Below are positions 5,573-9,298 of a stretch of 9,298 bases of DNA, piece after piece (positions within the stretch are counted from its first letter, which is position 1; every line of letters begins with the position of its first letter). A program made the position numbers and the translations under genes. The stretch is from the NCBI RefSeq assembly GCF_008641105.1, contig NZ_VTTI01000006.1, positions 42,831 through 52,128 of the forward strand. Reading direction: 5' to 3'. The notes beneath the pieces are model-generated. The model was not told where the DNA came from and ran no database searches. It saw nothing but the letters and a program-made list of their open reading frames with translations. This stretch comes from Halopseudomonas salina (GTDB lineage: Bacteria; Pseudomonadota; Gammaproteobacteria; Pseudomonadales; Pseudomonadaceae).

Positions 5573-8497
5573 ATGGTTTTTTCTCCGCCGTCCCCCCTCC
5601 CGTTTTCGTTGCAGCCGCTGGTTGATCATCATTTGGCCCAATGGCGCGCAGCAGTTGCCCAGGATGAGCTGAAGGACCCACAGGCGCAGAGCGAAGAGTT
5701 CATAGCCGAGCTGCGGCATGTGCTGGCGGGCAGTGATTTTGTGGCCGAGCAATTGCGACGCGATCCGGCCATGGCCGGGAGGCTGATGCGCGGTGATCTG
5801 TTATGGCGCCGGCTGGCAAGTGGGGAGATGGAGTCCATGTTGGCTGAGGCCCTCGCCGAGGTGGATACCGAGGACCTGTTGGCGCAGTCTCTTCGGCGCT
5901 TTCGACAGGAGCAGCAGGTGCGGATCATCTGGCGTGATCTGACCCGCCGAGCCGATACCGCCGAAACCGTTCGGGATCTGTCCGAGATGGCCGATCACTG
6001 TATTGAAGCTGCCTATCGATGGTTATACGCAGACAGTTGCACCAGTCAGGGCACCCCGATGAGTGACGCGGGTGATCCTCAGCATATGGTGGTGCTGGGG
6101 ATGGGCAAGCTGGGCGCGCGCGAGCTCAACCTGTCGTCAGATATCGATCTGATCTTTGCCTATCCGGAAGCCGGCGAGACGCGGGGAGGGCGACGCAGCC
6201 TGTCTAACCAGGAGTTCTTCATCCGCGTCGGGCAGCGGTTGATCAAGGCGCTGGACAACATAACCGTTGACGGTTTTGTGTTTCGTGTAGATATGCGTCT
6301 GCGACCTTATGGCGACAGTGGCGCGTTGGTGTTCAGCTTTGATGCCCTGGAGCAGTACTACCAGAGTCAGGGCCGTGACTGGGAGCGCTACGCCATGATC
6401 AAGGCACGGGTTGTGGCGGGTGACCAGGCGGCCGGTGCCGAGCTGCAATCCATGCTCAAGCCATTCGTGTACCGGCGCTATCTGGATTTTGCCGCTATTG
6501 AAGCGCTGCGTAGCCTCAAGCTCATGATCCAGCGTGAGGTCCAGCGCAAGGGCCTGCAAGACAACGTGAAGCTCGGCTCTGGTGGAATCCGCGAGATCGA
6601 GTTTATCGGCCAGGCTTTTCAACTGATCCATGGCGGGCGCGAAAGGGCGTTACAGCAGCGTCCGATTCTGACCGTACTCGATGTACTGGCTGCCAATGGA
6701 TATTTGCCGTCCGCGGTAGTGGATGAGCTCAAGTCGGCGTATCTGTTTCTGCGCGATGCCGAGCATGCACTGCAGGCCATTGATGACCGGCAGACACAGA
6801 TGTTGCCGACTGATCCGCAGGGGCGGGCGCGGGTTGCCTATATGTTGGGATTTGATGGCTGGGACAGCTTTCGCGAGACATTGGAAACGCACCGTGGCCG
6901 TGTGGCGAAGCATTTTGCCGGCGTGATTGCTGATCCTGATGAGGATCAGGATGAAGAGCCTGGCTGGCATGCCGAATGGATTCCGGTGTGGGAAAGTGGC
7001 GACCCTGAACAGGCCATCGAGCAGTTGCGTTCAGGTGGGTTCAAGGACCCCGAAGAGGCATGGCGCAAGATCGGTGGCCTGCTGAATTCCGGTCGGGTCA
7101 AGTCCATGCAGAGGCTTGGCCGCGAGCGGCTGGATGTATTTGTGCCGCGGCTTCTGGGCATGGCCAGCGAACAGGATGATCCGGATCTGGCGCTGGATCG
7201 CGTGATGCCTCTGGTCGAGGCCGTGGCCAGACGGTCAGCCTATCTGCTGTTGCTGACGGAGAATCCTGGCGCCCTGCGGGAATTGCTGGTGCTGTGTTCG
7301 GCCAGCCCGTGGATCGCCGAACAGATCACCCGCTATCCAGTGGTGCTGGATGAGCTGCTGAATGCCGGGCGCTTGTATCGACCACCGGAAACCGAAGAGC
7401 TGGTTGATGAGCTGCGTCAGCAGCTGATGCGGATTCCCGAGGATGATCTTGAGCAGCAGATGGAGGTGCTTCGCTACTTCAGACGTGCCCATGTGCTGCG
7501 TGTTGCAGCTTCCGAGATTGCGGGTAGCCTGCCGTTGATGAAAGTCAGTGACTACCTCACCTGGATCGCCGAGGCGATCTTGCAGCAGGTGTTGCAGCTG
7601 GCCTGGCGGGAGATGACCCTGCGCCATGGTAAGCCCAAGCGCGAGGATGGCTCCGATTGTGAAATGGACTTTGTGATTCTGGGATACGGCAAGGTTGGCG
7701 GCATCGAGCTGGGTCATGGTTCTGACCTGGATCTGGTGTTTATTCACGATGGGGATGGCCAGGCTGAAACCGATGGTCCCAGACCGATCGATGGCAGCCG
7801 GTTCTATACTCGTTTGGGTCAGCGGATTATCCATATGCTCAATGCCCAGACCACCTCCGGGGCGCTCTATGATGTGGATATGCGTCTGCGACCCTCGGGA
7901 GACTCCGGGCTGCTGGTCAGCTCGCTGAAATCCTATGCGCGCTACCAGCGCGAGGAAGCCTGGACCTGGGAGCACCAGGCGCTGGTCAGAGCCCGTGTTC
8001 TGGCCGGTTGCAAGCGCCTGAGTCATCGCTTTCATGTGCTGCGCGCCGAGGTGCTCGGCAGGCCCCGCGACGAAGCCGCTCTGCGGGCCGAGGTCACCGG
8101 CATGCGCCAGAAAATGCGTGATAACCTGGCTACCAAGGCAACCAGTGCAGGATTCGCGCCCTCAGCGTTTACCGAACAGGCACTGTTTGATCTCAAGCAG
8201 GATGCCGGAGGTATCGTCGACATCGAATTTATGGTGCAATATGCCGTCCTGGCCTGGTCGTGCCAGCACCCCGAATTGCTGCGGTACACCGACAACATCC
8301 GAATACTTGATGGGCTGCGGGACGCCGGATTGGTATCCGGTGAAGACGTACAACGTCTGCAGGAGGCTTACAAGGCCTACCGGGCAGCGGCCCATCGCCT
8401 GGCATTGCAAAAGCAGCCAGGCAAAGTAAGCGGCGACCAGTTTCATGATTTTCGTCGCGCCGTCATGGCCCTCTGGCAACAGTGGCTGCCTGATTAG
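5573..8497 (+). CDS. glnE: Bifunctional glutamine synthetase adenylyltransferase/adenylyl-removing enzyme
   Basis: GlnE adds AMP to glutamine synthetase to switch it off when glutamine is plentiful and removes it by phosphorolysis when nitrogen is short, under control of PII protein and glutamine. The 974 residues are near the usual length (946 in E. coli). Two nucleotidyltransferase domains are visible. The N-terminal adenylyl-removing domain has GMGKLGARELNLSSDIDL with D190 and D192, and later VDMRLRPYGDSG with D240. The C-terminal adenylyltransferase domain has GYGKVGGIELGHGSDLDL with D718 and D720, and later VDMRLRPSGDSG with D769. Both domains keep their metal-binding aspartates, so both activities are expected. 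A short acidic stretch (DPDEDQDEEP) lies in the region between them. The start is supported by AGGA (5563-5566), 6 nt before ATG, and by a hydrophobic, proline-rich N-terminus like that of Pseudomonas GlnE. The gene is divergent from aceE and upstream of ilvE. Confidence 0.97.
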   Translation: MVFSPPSPLPFSLQPLVDHHLAQWRAAVAQDELKDPQAQSEEFIAELRHVLAGSDFVAEQLRRDPAMAGRLMRGDLLWRRLASGEMESMLAEALAEVDTEDLLAQSLRRFRQEQQVRIIWRDLTRRADTAETVRDLSEMADHCIEAAYRWLYADSCTSQGTPMSDAGDPQHMVVLGMGKLGARELNLSSDIDLIFAYPEAGETRGGRRSLSNQEFFIRVGQRLIKALDNITVDGFVFRVDMRLRPYGDSGALVFSFDALEQYYQSQGRDWERYAMIKARVVAGDQAAGAELQSMLKPFVYRRYLDFAAIEALRSLKLMIQREVQRKGLQDNVKLGSGGIREIEFIGQAFQLIHGGRERALQQRPILTVLDVLAANGYLPSAVVDELKSAYLFLRDAEHALQAIDDRQTQMLPTDPQGRARVAYMLGFDGWDSFRETLETHRGRVAKHFAGVIADPDEDQDEEPGWHAEWIPVWESGDPEQAIEQLRSGGFKDPEEAWRKIGGLLNSGRVKSMQRLGRERLDVFVPRLLGMASEQDDPDLALDRVMPLVEAVARRSAYLLLLTENPGALRELLVLCSASPWIAEQITRYPVVLDELLNAGRLYRPPETEELVDELRQQLMRIPEDDLEQQMEVLRYFRRAHVLRVAASEIAGSLPLMKVSDYLTWIAEAILQQVLQLAWREMTLRHGKPKREDGSDCEMDFVILGYGKVGGIELGHGSDLDLVFIHDGDGQAETDGPRPIDGSRFYTRLGQRIIHMLNAQTTSGALYDVDMRLRPSGDSGLLVSSLKSYARYQREEAWTWEHQALVRARVLAGCKRLSHRFHVLRAEVLGRPRDEAALRAEVTGMRQKMRDNLATKATSAGFAPSAFTEQALFDLKQDAGGIVDIEFMVQYAVLAWSCQHPELLRYTDNIRILDGLRDAGLVSGEDVQRLQEAYKAYRAAAHRLALQKQPGKVSGDQFHDFRRAVMALWQQWLPD

Positions 8498-8588
8498 GTC
8501 CGGCGGGCTGAGCTGTGCTCTCCGCCAGAGGCAGGTCGGCCGACACATACGAATTTGGATCCACCAGTTTAGTACAACCCAATATTAT

Positions 8589-8592
8589 GGAG
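8589..8592 (+). promoter_or_regulatory. Ribosome-binding site deciding the ilvE start
   Basis: GGAG lies 9 nt before ATG 8602. An in-frame ATG at 8587 overlaps this site and has no Shine-Dalgarno of its own, which favours 8602. Confidence 0.6.
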
Positions 8593-8601
8593 TGGGCTGC
8601 A

Positions 8602-9298
8602 ATGTCGATGGCCGATCGTGATGGCTTTATCTGGTTTGACGGTAAAATGGTCCCCTGGCGCGAAGCCAATATTCATGTGCTGACGCACTCGCTGCACTAC
8701 GGTATGGCGGTTTTCGAAGGTGTGCGCGCGTACAAGACGCCGGACGGCACCGCGATTTTCCGTCTGGAGGCACATACCGACAGGCTGTTTGATTCCGCCC
8801 ACATCATGGGCATGAAGATTCCCTTCACCAAAGAAGAAATCAACGAAGCGGTGCGTGCCGCTGTGCGTGACAACAACCTGGAAACTGCCTATATCCGTCC
8901 TCTGGCATTTTACGGCTCCGAGGGCATGGGCATTCGCGCCGATAACCTCAAGGTGCACGTGAGTGTTGCTGCCTGGCACTGGGGTGCCTACATGGGTGAT
9001 GAGGCACTGGAGCGCGGCATCAAGATTCGCACCAGCTCCTTTACCCGCCACCATGTGAACATCACCATGACCCGGGCCAAGGCCAGTGGTGCCTACATGA
9101 ACTCCATGCTGGCCCTGCAGGAAGCGGTATCTGCTGGGGCGGACGAAGCGCTGCTGCTCGACCCGGAAGGCTATGTGGCCGAAGGCTCCGGCGAGAATAT
9201 TTTCATTATCAAGGCTGGCGTGATCTACACCCCGGAAGTGACAGCCTGTCTGAACGGCATTACCCGCAGCACGGTACTGACGCTGGCGCGCGAGCTGA
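8602..9298 (+). CDS. ilvE: Branched-chain amino acid aminotransferase (3' end outside window)
   Basis: This is a PLP-dependent class IV aminotransferase that makes valine, leucine and isoleucine from their keto acids using glutamate. There are 232 complete codons here and no stop; the family is about 307 residues, so roughly a quarter is missing to the right. The start MSMADRDG matches the Pseudomonas protein; an upstream in-frame ATG at 8587 would add five residues without a ribosome site. Visible landmarks are HSLHYGMAVFEGVRAY (substrate/cofactor pocket), K160 in TMTRAKASGAY (the PLP Schiff-base lysine, the same number as in E. coli), and EGSGENIF with E194. The final part visible, TACLNGITRSTVL, is the conserved phosphate-binding region. 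It follows glnE in the same direction after 104 bp. That gap has no strong terminator and no clear promoter, so read-through from glnE is possible. Both products depend on the glutamate/glutamine pool. Confidence 0.96.
   Translation, partial: MSMADRDGFIWFDGKMVPWREANIHVLTHSLHYGMAVFEGVRAYKTPDGTAIFRLEAHTDRLFDSAHIMGMKIPFTKEEINEAVRAAVRDNNLETAYIRPLAFYGSEGMGIRADNLKVHVSVAAWHWGAYMGDEALERGIKIRTSSFTRHHVNITMTRAKASGAYMNSMLALQEAVSAGADEALLLDPEGYVAEGSGENIFIIKAGVIYTPEVTACLNGITRSTVLTLAREL

Noticed and set aside
6930..6949. Hairpin CTGATCC-N6-GGATCAG inside glnE
   Set aside because: It falls in the codons of an acidic inter-domain stretch (repeated GAT/GAG/CAG codons), which readily produce such symmetry. Nothing nearby suggests a function.
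7235..8035. Antisense 266-codon frame opposite glnE
   Set aside because: It is a shadow of the conserved C-terminal glnE domain, low in complexity (rich in Gln and His) and without similarity to a known family.
8501..8546. Possible terminator between glnE and ilvE (GGCGG/CCGCC stem and the GTCGGCCGAC palindrome)
   Set aside because: The stem is only 5 bp with a loop of about 15 nt, the palindrome has no loop, and no T-run follows either of them.

Overview
The window is bacterial chromosome, most likely from a gammaproteobacterium close to Pseudomonas (Pseudomonadaceae, or a marine or halotolerant relative). Three observations support this. The order aceF-aceE divergent from glnE-ilvE is, from my knowledge, the order seen in Pseudomonas aeruginosa. 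The encoded AceE and IlvE resemble the Pseudomonas proteins along their whole visible length. The AceF active site has the Ser/His/Asn set known from Azotobacter vinelandii. Genus-level placement is inference.

Layout. Bases 1-984 hold a REP/BIME array with a REP-associated tyrosine transposase (RAYT) gene inside it. Four full copies of one REP hairpin type (A, top strand), a fifth cut by the window edge, and three copies of a second type (B, bottom strand) surround the rayt gene, which ends at 874. The array continues off the left edge. Bases 994-5336 on the minus strand are aceE then aceF, the E1 and E2 subunits of pyruvate dehydrogenase, 11 bp apart and surely one operon. The last REP hairpin lies 9 bp beyond the aceF stop codon. 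Bases 5337-5572 form the divergent control region, with two 13-bp palindromes of the form GTAGT-N3-ACTAC centred 51 bp apart. One of them covers the best -10 box for aceE. Bases 5573-8497 on the plus strand are glnE, the two-headed glutamine synthetase adenylyltransferase/adenylyl-removing enzyme. After 104 bp comes ilvE, branched-chain aminotransferase, which runs off the right edge.

How the genes work together. AceE and AceF, with an E3 subunit not in this window, convert pyruvate to acetyl-CoA. GlnE sets glutamine synthetase activity by nitrogen status, and IlvE uses glutamate to aminate branched-chain keto acids. The right half is therefore ordinary core metabolism at the carbon/nitrogen junction. 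The unusual part is the left end, where the two REP types share a head (GGGAG or a one-base variant) and a core (AGTTCCACCT), but their stems differ completely while remaining paired. RAYT/REP systems are a known class. This REP family and its position at the 3' end of the pdh operon are the parts worth a second look. I did not find a wholly unknown multi-gene system.
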